Assembly (NCBI GenBank): GCA_963923025.1
Contig: CAWUKV010000240.1
Location: 1 to 7,828 of the forward strand
Reading direction: 5' to 3'
Source of the DNA: CAWUKV01 sp963923025
GTDB taxonomy: Bacteria > Cyanobacteriota > Cyanobacteriia > Phormidesmidales > Phormidesmidaceae
Length of the DNA stretch: 7,828 bases
This document shows, piece after piece, positions 1-6,461 of this stretch. Within the stretch, counting starts at the first letter, position 1, and every line of letters begins with the position of its first letter. The notes beneath the pieces are model-generated. The model had not been told where the DNA came from, searched no databases, and was given only the letters and a program-made list of their open reading frames with translations. A program made the translations under genes and the position numbers.

Positions 1-239
1 CCACTATTCCTAGCAAACACAGGCCAACCATCACGATTCGAGTAATATACGTACGCCAACTCATCTGCAACCGGGTCCAAGTTCTCTTGCTTAATGTGCT
101 GACCAGCGACTTGTTTGCGGCCCGGCAGCGGAGTCACTACCTGAACCACCAAGCCATGACCTGGTCGACCTTCTGTCCCCCCGCAACCATCGCAACTTAG
201 ACATAGGCAAAGTCTTGGGCTGGCCCGTAAAAAAACGGC
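1..239 (-). CDS. Possible gene fragment running off the left edge, unrecognised
   Basis: Reading leftward from an in-frame TGA at 240-242, this frame stays open to the window edge (about 79 codons). Its last part reads like ordinary protein, for example DELAYVYYSNRDGWPVFA near the edge. I recognise no family. No ATG lies in frame; the first plausible starts are TTG at 152-150 and GTG at 149-147, without a clear ribosome binding site. The part between 152 and 239 is Cys-rich (LCLCLSCDGCGG) and may not be translated. Other minus-strand frames are also open across 181-285, so a frameshifted remnant is possible. A plus-strand frame is open over 3-197 but its composition looks less protein-like. 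The gene would begin here and have its 3' end outside the window. Confidence 0.3.
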
Positions 240-494
240 TCAGTTCCAACACCTGCGTATCTTTGAAGCCGTTACAGTCAGGAGACTAAGATCATATCTT
301 TCAGGATAATTAAATTTAGACATAGCCGCATCAACTGCGTAGAGTATTGGAACGTGATCACGCGATCACCCCCTGCACAGACTTCTTAGCCAACCAAATG
401 AGCAGTAGAGGAATCACAAAGCCGCCCTACATGTCCCACACGCGCTGTTAGCCTTAGCAACCTTGTCAGAGAGGTCGCCTACTATAAAGCAGCT
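240..494. other. Non-coding stretch upstream of the AAA-CHASE2 gene
   Basis: I see no convincing gene here. The stretch holds an inverted repeat at 354-369 and one copy of a 10-base direct repeat, TTAGACATAG (316-325; the other copy is at 197-206). Just before the ATG at 495 there is TATAAA at 483-488 with TTGTCA at 463-468. Their spacing is only 14 bases, so this is a poor sigma-70-type promoter match. No purine-rich Shine-Dalgarno sequence precedes the ATG. Confidence 0.5.
354..369. repeat. Inverted repeat GTGATC-ACGC-GATCAC
   Basis: Six-base arms (354-359 and 364-369) flank a four-base centre about 125 bases upstream of the AAA-CHASE2 start. It could be an operator-like site. It does not fit the CRP pattern (TGTGA-N6-TCACA) because the GTGA/TCAC spacing is 8, and it does not fit NtcA (GTA-N8-TAC). 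It may be chance. Confidence 0.4.
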
Positions 495-3242
495 ATGACA
501 CAGCAGGTTTATCAGGTTGGTGGGACGTTAGCCAAAACGGCCACAAGCTATGTCGAACGGCAAGCCGATCGTGATTTGTTCAACGGTCTCCGCGAGGGCC
601 AGTTCTGCTACGTTTTTAATGCCCGGCAGATGGGCAAATCTTCTTTGCTGGTTCGCACAGCTCATCGGCTCCACCAGGAGCATTATTGCTGTGCCCTAGT
701 CGACTTTAGCCGGATTGGAACTGACCACATTATTCCTCGGCAGTGGTATACCAGCGTGCTCATAGAGTTAGCTCGGAGCCTAGACGGTCCTCCAGAGCTT
801 TTAGATCGGTGCTTCGACTTCAGCCCACAAGAGACCTACATACAGCAGCTCAATCGGTTCATTGACACCGTACTTTTACCCTACTGCGGTGATCGCCCAA
901 TTGTGATCTTGCTCGATGAGATCGACAGCCTATTGCACCTGCCTTTTGCCGTCGATGACTTTTTTGCCTGGGTCCGGAGTTGTTACAACCAAAGAGCGCT
1001 CAAGCATAGCTACCAGCAAGTTACATTCGCATTGTTTGGGGTCACCACACCCAGAGATCTAATTCGAGATCCGTATCGCACCCCTTTCAATATTGGCATT
1101 CGAATTGATCTCAGAGGATTACAGCGAGCAGAAGCAACACCGCTGTTATCGGGGCTTCGCCAACTCAAAATAGTGCCCTGGTCTGCCGAAACTCTTTTAG
1201 ATGAGGTTCTATATTGGACCGGCGGACAACCGTTCTTAACTCAAAAGCTGTGCAGGCTGATCAGTCAACAGAGCCATTTACTCCAAGCTGATACAGCCAA
1301 GGCTTGGGTCGCCAAGCTCGTTCAGCTTAACTTCATCAACAACTGGCAAACGCAAGATGTCCCGGAACACTTTCGAACCATTCGTGACCGGATCCTGGCA
1401 GACCAGCACCAGACGGGGCGTCTCCTTGGGCTTTATCGACGGATCCTGCAAGAGCCGGTTGCCTTGGATAATTCTCATGAACAGACAGCGTTAATTCTTG
1501 CTGGACTAGCCGCTCCTGAGCAGGGACAGCTACAGGTCAAAAACCCGATTTATCGATTGATCTTTTCTCCAGCATGGATTGAAGATGAGCTGTATCGCCT
1601 CAGGCCTTATGCCTCAAACTACTCAAGGTGGGCTGCGTCTAATCACAGAGATGTTCGGCATCTGTTAAAAGGACTGGAGCTACAGCAAGCCCTTACATGG
1701 GCGCGCAACAAACAGCTTAGCGACGAAGACCATAGATTCCTCAGCGCCAGTCAGGCCTACGCCCAACAGGCAGCTGAACAGACCCTAAAGCTAGAACAAC
1801 AATCTAGAGAAGCCCTTCAGCACTCCCTACAAATGGCCGACCTGGCCCACACCAAGTTAAATCAGGCTCGCCAAAAAGCACGTCAGCGTCCCTTGCCCAA
1901 TCCTGCACTGTGGTTAACGGGAATTGGGTTGGCCGTCACAGGCATAGTAACTGTGCTTCAACTCAGTGGCTTTCTTCAATTTTCTGAGTGGCTAGCCCTT
2001 GATGTCTTCTTTCAGCAGCATATAGAATCCGCAACGCAGCAGCCGATCACGATTATCGAAATCACTGAGGCTGACTTACGCCAGGCCGATCGCTTTCCGC
2101 TTTCCGATGCGATGCTATCAGAGGCCATTCACCGTATCCAACAGGCACAGCCAGCGCTAATCGGGCTCGATCTCTATCGAGACATTGCTGTTGAGCCCGG
2201 CACAGAGGCTTTACAACAAACGCTATCAAACAATGACAACATTGTCGGCATCTACAAGCACGTGGAGCCCGCTGTTGCCCCTCCCCCGACACTCCCGTCT
2301 GAGCAGATTGGGTTCGCTGATCAAATCGTTGACAGTGACGGAAAAGTTCGTCGCGCCCTGTTGTCTGTCCGGTCAGAAGATACGGTACACTATAGCTTCT
2401 CGCTACAGCTGGCGCTCAGCTATCTGAGCCAGCGCAGCATCATCCCCCAGGCACATTCTCAGCACATGCAGCTAGGGAAAGCACAGCTCTATGCCTTTCA
2501 ATCCAACGACGGTGGCTACGTTCAGGCTGACAGCGGCGGCTATCAGGTACTGCTGAACTACCACGGACCTAGATCCCAGTTTTCAATCTTCTCCCTGGAG
2601 GATTTGCTAAGTCAGAAGATTCCAGAACATAGCATAGCTAATCGCATTGTCATAGTCGGCTACACGGCAGAAAGTGCGAACGACTTCTTCCATACGCCCT
2701 ACAGCACCGTACTGTTTCAATCTCCCAGCCGTATGCCAGGGGTTCTATTGCAGGCCAATATCCTAGCAATGCTCCTATCGAGCGCATTAGAAGGAAGAAC
2801 GCTACTGAAAGTCTGGCCATCGCTGATCGAACAGGGATGGATCGTTGCGTGGATTGGGTTAGGCGCGCTGTTGAGCTGGCAGCTACGGTCGTTATGGCAA
2901 GTGGCAATCGCTATTATCATCGGCACAGGATTGCTCACCACCATCTCCTTTTTGTCTTTCATAGCAGGGTGGTGGATTCCATTAGTACCTGCTGGATTGG
3001 GCTTCACGATATCAGCCCTGCTACTTCCCAGTCTTTCAGACCAAGTTTTGTTCCGCCATCGTCTTCGCCAAACAGTGGTTTATCTGTATCAGTCCACCGA
3101 ACACCAGCCTTCACTGTTCGCCCTAGGACTAACTTTCCTCAAGCAAGCCGAGGGACGCAAACACAGCGTACTCATCCACAATGCCGCTCGGCAATACATG
3201 TCGCCACCCCAAACGCAGCGGTCAGCTAACGGCACATCCTGA
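495..3242 (+). CDS. AAA-like (AAA_35) ATPase fused to a CHASE2 sensor, membrane protein
   Basis: A 915-residue multidomain signalling protein. Residues about 6-370 match the cyanobacterial AAA_35 ATPase family: YQVGG start, P-loop NARQMGKSS (42-50; K48, with the usual first Gly replaced by Asn, as is typical of the family), Walker B VILLDEID (137-144), and the downstream FGVTTPRDLI and PFNIGI blocks (181-203). Residues 405-465 form a charged, coiled-coil-prone linker that includes the family motif LSDEDHRFLSASQ. One membrane helix lies at about 471-490. Residues about 495-770 look like an extracytoplasmic CHASE2 sensor (IEITEADLRQ, IGLDLYRD, GFADQIVDSDGKVRR, IVIVGYTAESANDFFHTPYS). Three hydrophobic helices follow (about 778-797, 800-822, 825-846), then a roughly 65-residue tail. 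The ligand is unknown; the ATPase is presumably the cytoplasmic output. The ATG start matches the family N-terminus; no Shine-Dalgarno sequence is evident. It converges on the caspase gene with a 21-base gap. Confidence 0.9.
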   Translation: MTQQVYQVGGTLAKTATSYVERQADRDLFNGLREGQFCYVFNARQMGKSSLLVRTAHRLHQEHYCCALVDFSRIGTDHIIPRQWYTSVLIELARSLDGPPELLDRCFDFSPQETYIQQLNRFIDTVLLPYCGDRPIVILLDEIDSLLHLPFAVDDFFAWVRSCYNQRALKHSYQQVTFALFGVTTPRDLIRDPYRTPFNIGIRIDLRGLQRAEATPLLSGLRQLKIVPWSAETLLDEVLYWTGGQPFLTQKLCRLISQQSHLLQADTAKAWVAKLVQLNFINNWQTQDVPEHFRTIRDRILADQHQTGRLLGLYRRILQEPVALDNSHEQTALILAGLAAPEQGQLQVKNPIYRLIFSPAWIEDELYRLRPYASNYSRWAASNHRDVRHLLKGLELQQALTWARNKQLSDEDHRFLSASQAYAQQAAEQTLKLEQQSREALQHSLQMADLAHTKLNQARQKARQRPLPNPALWLTGIGLAVTGIVTVLQLSGFLQFSEWLALDVFFQQHIESATQQPITIIEITEADLRQADRFPLSDAMLSEAIHRIQQAQPALIGLDLYRDIAVEPGTEALQQTLSNNDNIVGIYKHVEPAVAPPPTLPSEQIGFADQIVDSDGKVRRALLSVRSEDTVHYSFSLQLALSYLSQRSIIPQAHSQHMQLGKAQLYAFQSNDGGYVQADSGGYQVLLNYHGPRSQFSIFSLEDLLSQKIPEHSIANRIVIVGYTAESANDFFHTPYSTVLFQSPSRMPGVLLQANILAMLLSSALEGRTLLKVWPSLIEQGWIVAWIGLGALLSWQLRSLWQVAIAIIIGTGLLTTISFLSFIAGWWIPLVPAGLGFTISALLLPSLSDQVLFRHRLRQTVVYLYQSTEHQPSLFALGLTFLKQAEGRKHSVLIHNAARQYMSPPQTQRSANGTS

Positions 3243-3263
3243 AAAATTCAACGGCTATCGAGA

Positions 3264-5741
3264 CTAAGACTGAACCGGCCCCAATAGCAAATGCTGTACT
3301 CGCACGTCTGAGGGAACACCATGCTGCTCTAAAACCTGTTCCTGCTTAATTCGGGGCAGGTTCTGCCAATGTTTAGAAAGGCGACTACGCAAGAACGACA
3401 CCGTCATCCCAGCTATCAAAGCTAGCGGCACCAGTAGCGTCAAGACCCCTGTTCTGAGTCTTAGACGCATCTGAGTACGTCGGCTGGCCGTCACTAGATC
3501 TTGAGCAAGGGTAGAAAGCTCGCGCCGATACTGTAATGAAAAAGCCCTAGCTTCCTGCAACCGACGACCAACTAAAAGGTACTCTGGATGATTAGGACGA
3601 CCGCGCTGCGCCCACTCCTGTGCATGTTCCTCTAATCGGCGACGATAGCGCAACCAGTCTCGATGCGTGTGTAGCCACTGACGCAACAGTGACCAATCTC
3701 GAATCAAAGACTTATGAGCAATCTCCACCGTTTCTGGATAAGTCGCAGGGAGTGGAGCACTTTGAACAAACCAACGCCGAATCTCAGCCTGAGGAGAAGC
3801 TTGGGTTTGCCATGCTGCACCAGGAATAGCCGTCCCTTTAGGCTGAGTCTCAAGCGTGGTTTCCTGATCAACGATCACCAAACGGGCAGCTACCAACTTC
3901 TCTAGGGTCCGGTTGATGAGTTCGGCTGGATAGGTTTCATTGATCAGCTCACTTTTGTAGGCTCGTCGTTTATTATCTTCCTGTCCATCGCCCAGCTCAC
4001 ATAGCGCTAGAAAGATACGCTCAGCCGCCTGCCTTTCGTCCTGCGTAAACCCTTCATAAACGGCCGAGGCACGATTAATGAGAACTCTTTTGACACCGCC
4101 AATGGCATTGTAGGCTGCAGTTGTCAACCTCGGCCCATTGCTCATCGCACTCATCTCCTTGCGACGCCATAGCTCAAGCAGGGTTTGCTGAATTAACGTG
4201 AGTTCTCCCGGAGCCCCAGTCAAATCAACCATTAATGTGTTCAGCAGTTGGGGTTCGATTTGTAAATTAACTTTCTCGGCTGGTTTAGTGACAACATCTC
4301 TCAGCTGGCGATAGGGGATAGACGTCATCGTAATGATGTTGTCCTCTAGCTTCCTAAATAGATCGGCATAAATCAACAGCTGATCCATAGCATCAGTCCG
4401 TAGACCAATTACCACATTGATAGGCAAACTATCATCATCTAAAGCTGTTGTAAGGCAACGAACGAACTGCTGATGTTCTTCGTTAACCTGTGGAATATCT
4501 GTAGGACGTACAGCCTCCTCAAACTGGTCAATAATCAGCACAAAACGTCGTCCAAGACCCGATTCTGCGCGTAGATCGGTAGCCGCTATAAGCTGGGCAA
4601 GACCGCTTTCGCTCTCCTTAAGCAAGGTTTCCGCACGGTGAAGCTGCGCCGCCCGTTCAATATCGCTAGCGTCAGGATCGATAAAAGTAGCCGCCAAACT
4701 TCGTAACGGACGCTGCCCCGGTGTCAAATACTTAATCGTCCAAGCATCACTGCCTGCGATGATTTGCCCCTGCTGAAGCTGATGAATCAGCCCTGCCCGT
4801 AGTAGTGAGGTTTTACCGCTGCTGGAGGCCCCAACAACGGCACACAAACTACTCCGCTGAACTTTTTCTAGCAATGTTTGAATCAGGTCATCTCGTCCGA
4901 AAAAGTAATCTGCGTGTTTCTCGCAGAACGGCTCTAGCCCTCTGTAAGGACAAAACGCGAAGGTCATTCGCCTTAGCCGAGAGAGGGTTGATAGCTGCGT
5001 ACGAGGAGGAGGAGGGATAACGCCCTCTGCCCGGGTTAACAAAAACTCAACGCCAGAATGTTCAATAATCGGCCGCTGAGTTTCTTCTCGAAGCTGTTCG
5101 CTCACCCAATGGACTAGGTTGTGATTACTGATTTTTCCACCCTTAGTACGATGCGGATTGAGCCCCGAGAGTACAGCTTTGGTTAAAACACTATAGTCAC
5201 CCTCTAAAGATTCATAGGCCGCTTCATAAGCTTGTGACGCAGCAATAAACAGTCGGGTACAGCCTTCTTTTTTGGAGGGTGTCGCTTCGTCAACGTTAAA
5301 TAGCTCACCACTATGGCAGCAATCTAATATGACGATGATTTGCTTAACTGGACTTTCATCAATTAAGCGCCGTAGCCAGTTCAACGGGATGCCACCCTGC
5401 TCAGCACGCGTGTCACTGGTCGCTAAAAAGCCTTCTCGAATGCCTGTAGTACGTTGCAGCCCATGCCCTGAGAAGTAGAAGAGAACCGTATTTGCTGCAA
5501 CACGGCCTTCAGGCTTAAGCAACGAAATCAGCGCGGCTTGCAATTCAGCCGTCGTCACTGGTGTCTGTTGCCCAACAGCTAGATGATTCTTTGAATCAAC
5601 CACCTCCGGCATACGCCGAGTTTTAAACTCGCCATACTCCTGCAAGAGCTCTGCCACTGCCTGCGCATCGGCAGCAGGCGCATTCAGCTCAGGCAGCTCC
5701 TGATACTGGTTAATTCCAACAATAAGTGCATCTCGGGTCAT
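3264..5741 (-). CDS. Caspase-like (peptidase C14) protein fused to nSTAND1 NTPase, membrane-anchored
   Basis: An 825-residue protein. Residues about 3-235 are a caspase p20-like domain (ALIVGINQYQ start). The catalytic His is H93 in YFSGHG, and the nucleophile is most likely C142 in ILDCCHSGE. This is expected to be a cysteine protease with metacaspase/orthocaspase-like preference for basic residues. A proline-rich linker (244-247) leads to an nSTAND1 NTPase starting CPYRGLEPF (264-272). Walker A is GASSSGKT (304-311), Walker B is LIIDQFEEA (402-410), and R448 (GLRTD) is conserved. A GAPGELTLIQQ block (509-519) and a winged-helix-like tail AHKSLIRDW with RRRLEEHAQEW (675-710) complete it. A single membrane helix lies at about 764-784 after an Arg-rich stretch, suggesting a cytoplasmic N-terminus; about 40 residues follow. 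Many relatives continue into WD40 repeats, and here there are none. The ATG has no clear Shine-Dalgarno sequence. Confidence 0.92.
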   Translation of the reverse strand: MTRDALIVGINQYQELPELNAPAADAQAVAELLQEYGEFKTRRMPEVVDSKNHLAVGQQTPVTTAELQAALISLLKPEGRVAANTVLFYFSGHGLQRTTGIREGFLATSDTRAEQGGIPLNWLRRLIDESPVKQIIVILDCCHSGELFNVDEATPSKKEGCTRLFIAASQAYEAAYESLEGDYSVLTKAVLSGLNPHRTKGGKISNHNLVHWVSEQLREETQRPIIEHSGVEFLLTRAEGVIPPPPRTQLSTLSRLRRMTFAFCPYRGLEPFCEKHADYFFGRDDLIQTLLEKVQRSSLCAVVGASSSGKTSLLRAGLIHQLQQGQIIAGSDAWTIKYLTPGQRPLRSLAATFIDPDASDIERAAQLHRAETLLKESESGLAQLIAATDLRAESGLGRRFVLIIDQFEEAVRPTDIPQVNEEHQQFVRCLTTALDDDSLPINVVIGLRTDAMDQLLIYADLFRKLEDNIITMTSIPYRQLRDVVTKPAEKVNLQIEPQLLNTLMVDLTGAPGELTLIQQTLLELWRRKEMSAMSNGPRLTTAAYNAIGGVKRVLINRASAVYEGFTQDERQAAERIFLALCELGDGQEDNKRRAYKSELINETYPAELINRTLEKLVAARLVIVDQETTLETQPKGTAIPGAAWQTQASPQAEIRRWFVQSAPLPATYPETVEIAHKSLIRDWSLLRQWLHTHRDWLRYRRRLEEHAQEWAQRGRPNHPEYLLVGRRLQEARAFSLQYRRELSTLAQDLVTASRRTQMRLRLRTGVLTLLVPLALIAGMTVSFLRSRLSKHWQNLPRIKQEQVLEQHGVPSDVRVQHLLLGPVQS

Positions 5742-5758
5742 GGTAAATGCAACTCGCG

Positions 5759-5787
5759 CATAAAGTCCGCTGCTCGCAGTTAGTCAA
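5759..5787 (-). promoter_or_regulatory. Possible promoter of the caspase-nSTAND1 gene
   Basis: On the minus strand, TTGACT (5787-5782) and TTTATG (5764-5759) are separated by 17 bases. That is a good -35 match but a weak -10. Transcription would start only about 10 bases before the ATG at 5741. The -35 overlaps the left arm of an inverted repeat (5784-5808), so a bound factor could block it. Prediction only. Confidence 0.28.
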
Positions 5788-5808
5788 CTTACCAAGAAAG
5801 CAAGTTGA
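5784..5808. repeat. Inverted repeat TCAACTT-N11-AAGTTGA (operator-like)
   Basis: Perfect 7-base arms at 5784-5790 and 5802-5808 flank an 11-base centre, 43 bases upstream of the caspase-nSTAND1 start. A further copy of the half-site TCAACTT is at 5955-5961. Position and symmetry fit a binding site for a dimeric regulator, or a hairpin at the start of a leader. No family consensus is recognised. Confidence 0.45.
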
Positions 5809-5900
5809 AATTAACGTTGCCGACGTCAAGTCACCCCGAATCAGCAAATACTTGCAGCGAAAGAAACATCTTGACATTAAGATATACAAATTTACCTACA

Positions 5901-5929
5901 GGGGTGTCAGGGGCTAGAACCCCCACCCC
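5901..5929. repeat. GC-rich stem-loop
   Basis: GGGGTG (5901-5906) pairs with CACCCC (5924-5929), and GGGG (5910-5913) pairs with CCCC (5920-5923). There is a three-base bulge (TCA) and a six-base loop (CTAGAA). The ten-pair stem is nearly all G-C and stands out from its AT-rich surroundings. No T-tract follows on either strand, so it is not a standard intrinsic terminator. Confidence 0.6.
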
Positions 5930-5930
5930 A

Positions 5931-5964
5931 CTTAAATCAGATGGATTTGATACATCAACTTAAG
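5931..5964. repeat. Imperfect palindrome with CTTAA/TTAAG ends
   Basis: The outer arms CTTAA (5931-5935) and TTAAG (5960-5964), and the inner arms GATG (5940-5943) and CATC (5953-5956), are complementary, with 3-4 unpaired bases between them and a roughly 9-base loop. It lies one base after the GC-rich stem-loop, so the two form a tandem pair of hairpins. Confidence 0.45.
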
Positions 5965-6031
5965 TCTGTCAATTTCGGTAAATATGCAGGGGATCAAAAC
6001 CCTTATCAAGTGAACTTAATTTGAGAGACAA

Positions 6032-6265
6032 ATGAAGTCGTGTAAATACGGGAGCAAACAAGAAAGATTGATACAACAATCCAGTAATTCTCCCGATGCG
6101 GCAATTCAAATTATTTACCTACGCGCCTCACCACCGTCATTGATTGAAGGATCTACGCCAATTGGCGTATTTTTAACTCTACTTCCTCAAAAATCTATTA
6201 CCCAAATTGAGGTGTATCTCCGCAGGAACCCCAAGTGGCGCAATATTAACCTGCTAAGAGGCTAG
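6032..6265 (+). CDS. Doubtful small ORF, 77 codons, unrecognised
   Basis: An ATG preceded by GAGAG (four bases upstream, a weak Shine-Dalgarno match) opens a 77-codon frame ending in TAG. The product is basic with a short hydrophobic patch (IGVFLTLLP) and no motif I recognise. The base composition is more AT-rich than that of the neighbouring genes, and a perfect 16-base palindrome sits inside it (6154-6169), encoding part of the middle. It has no operon partner: the next plus-strand gene starts about 200 bases on. It may be a chance ORF in a non-coding region, or a transferred or decayed gene. Confidence 0.22.
   Translation: MKSCKYGSKQERLIQQSSNSPDAAIQIIYLRASPPSLIEGSTPIGVFLTLLPQKSITQIEVYLRRNPKWRNINLLRG
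6154..6169. repeat. Perfect 16-base palindrome
   Basis: TACGCCAATTGGCGTA equals its own reverse complement, with no spacer. It sits in the AT-rich intergenic region inside the doubtful 77-codon ORF. Perfect 16-base palindromes are uncommon by chance in a window this size. It could be a binding site for a dimeric regulator. Confidence 0.6.
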
Positions 6266-6277
6266 CAATAATAGTAC

Positions 6278-6305
6278 AGATTCTTACATTAAGCCAAAAG
6301 AATCT
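6278..6305. repeat. Inverted repeat AGATTCTT-N12-AAGAATCT
   Basis: Perfect 8-base arms at 6278-6285 and 6298-6305 flank a 12-base loop, starting 12 bases after the stop of the 77-codon ORF. The stem is AT-rich and no T-run follows, so it is a weak terminator candidate at best. Confidence 0.45.
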
Positions 6306-6377
6306 ACGGATAGTTTATTGGCAACTACATCTGGAATGTAGCGTCAAATGAGCTTGTAGTAAATGCTGAGTAGAAGC

Positions 6378-6395
6378 GCCCAATTCCTGATGGGC
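6378..6395. repeat. Short inverted repeat GCCCA-N8-TGGGC
   Basis: Five-base arms at 6378-6382 and 6391-6395 enclose an 8-base loop in the leader of the 97-residue gene. The stem is GC-rich but short, and there is no T-tract. It could be a small hairpin in the leader or chance. Confidence 0.3.
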
Positions 6396-6461
6396 TTGTC
6401 GCAAGGTATGCCGTAAGCGGGAACAAAAGAAAGACGATCTCCCAGCCACCTGAGACAATCT

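Larger units (their letters stand above)
5742..6461. other. 720-base intergenic region, partly AT-rich, full of inverted repeats
   Basis: No convincing gene occupies this stretch between the divergent caspase and 97-residue genes. It holds an operator-like repeat (5784-5808), a GC-rich hairpin (5901-5929), an imperfect palindrome (5931-5964), three CAGGGG copies (5899, 5908, 5987), a doubtful 77-codon ORF (6032-6265) with a perfect 16-base palindrome inside it, and inverted repeats at 6278-6305 and 6378-6395. About 5860-6350 is visibly richer in A+T than the flanking genes. It could be a regulatory region, a small RNA locus or the remnant of a non-autonomous element. Confidence 0.5.

Noticed and set aside
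463..488. Promoter TTGTCA / TATAAA right before the AAA-CHASE2 gene
   Set aside because: The spacing of 14 bases is too short and it would leave almost no leader, so I noted it but did not list it as a feature.
2837..3229. A 130-codon plus-strand ORF and several smaller ORFs inside the AAA-CHASE2 gene
   Set aside because: They lie wholly within a strongly supported gene in other frames and encode no recognisable motif.
3243..3263. Bidirectional terminator between the two convergent large genes
   Set aside because: The 21-base gap contains no inverted repeat with a T-tract on either strand.
5003..5017. GGA-rich run resembling a purine tract or G-quadruplex
   Set aside because: It encodes the proline-rich linker of the caspase-nSTAND1 protein on the opposite strand, and its G-runs are too short for a stable quadruplex.
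5871..5900. Plus-strand promoter with TTGACA at 5871-5876
   Set aside because: The -35 is perfect, but no hexamer at 16-18 bases' spacing resembles TATAAT closely enough.
5860..6350. CRISPR array or intact insertion sequence in the intergenic region
   Set aside because: The repeats are few, short and irregularly spaced, and there is no transposase or matching terminal inverted repeat pair.
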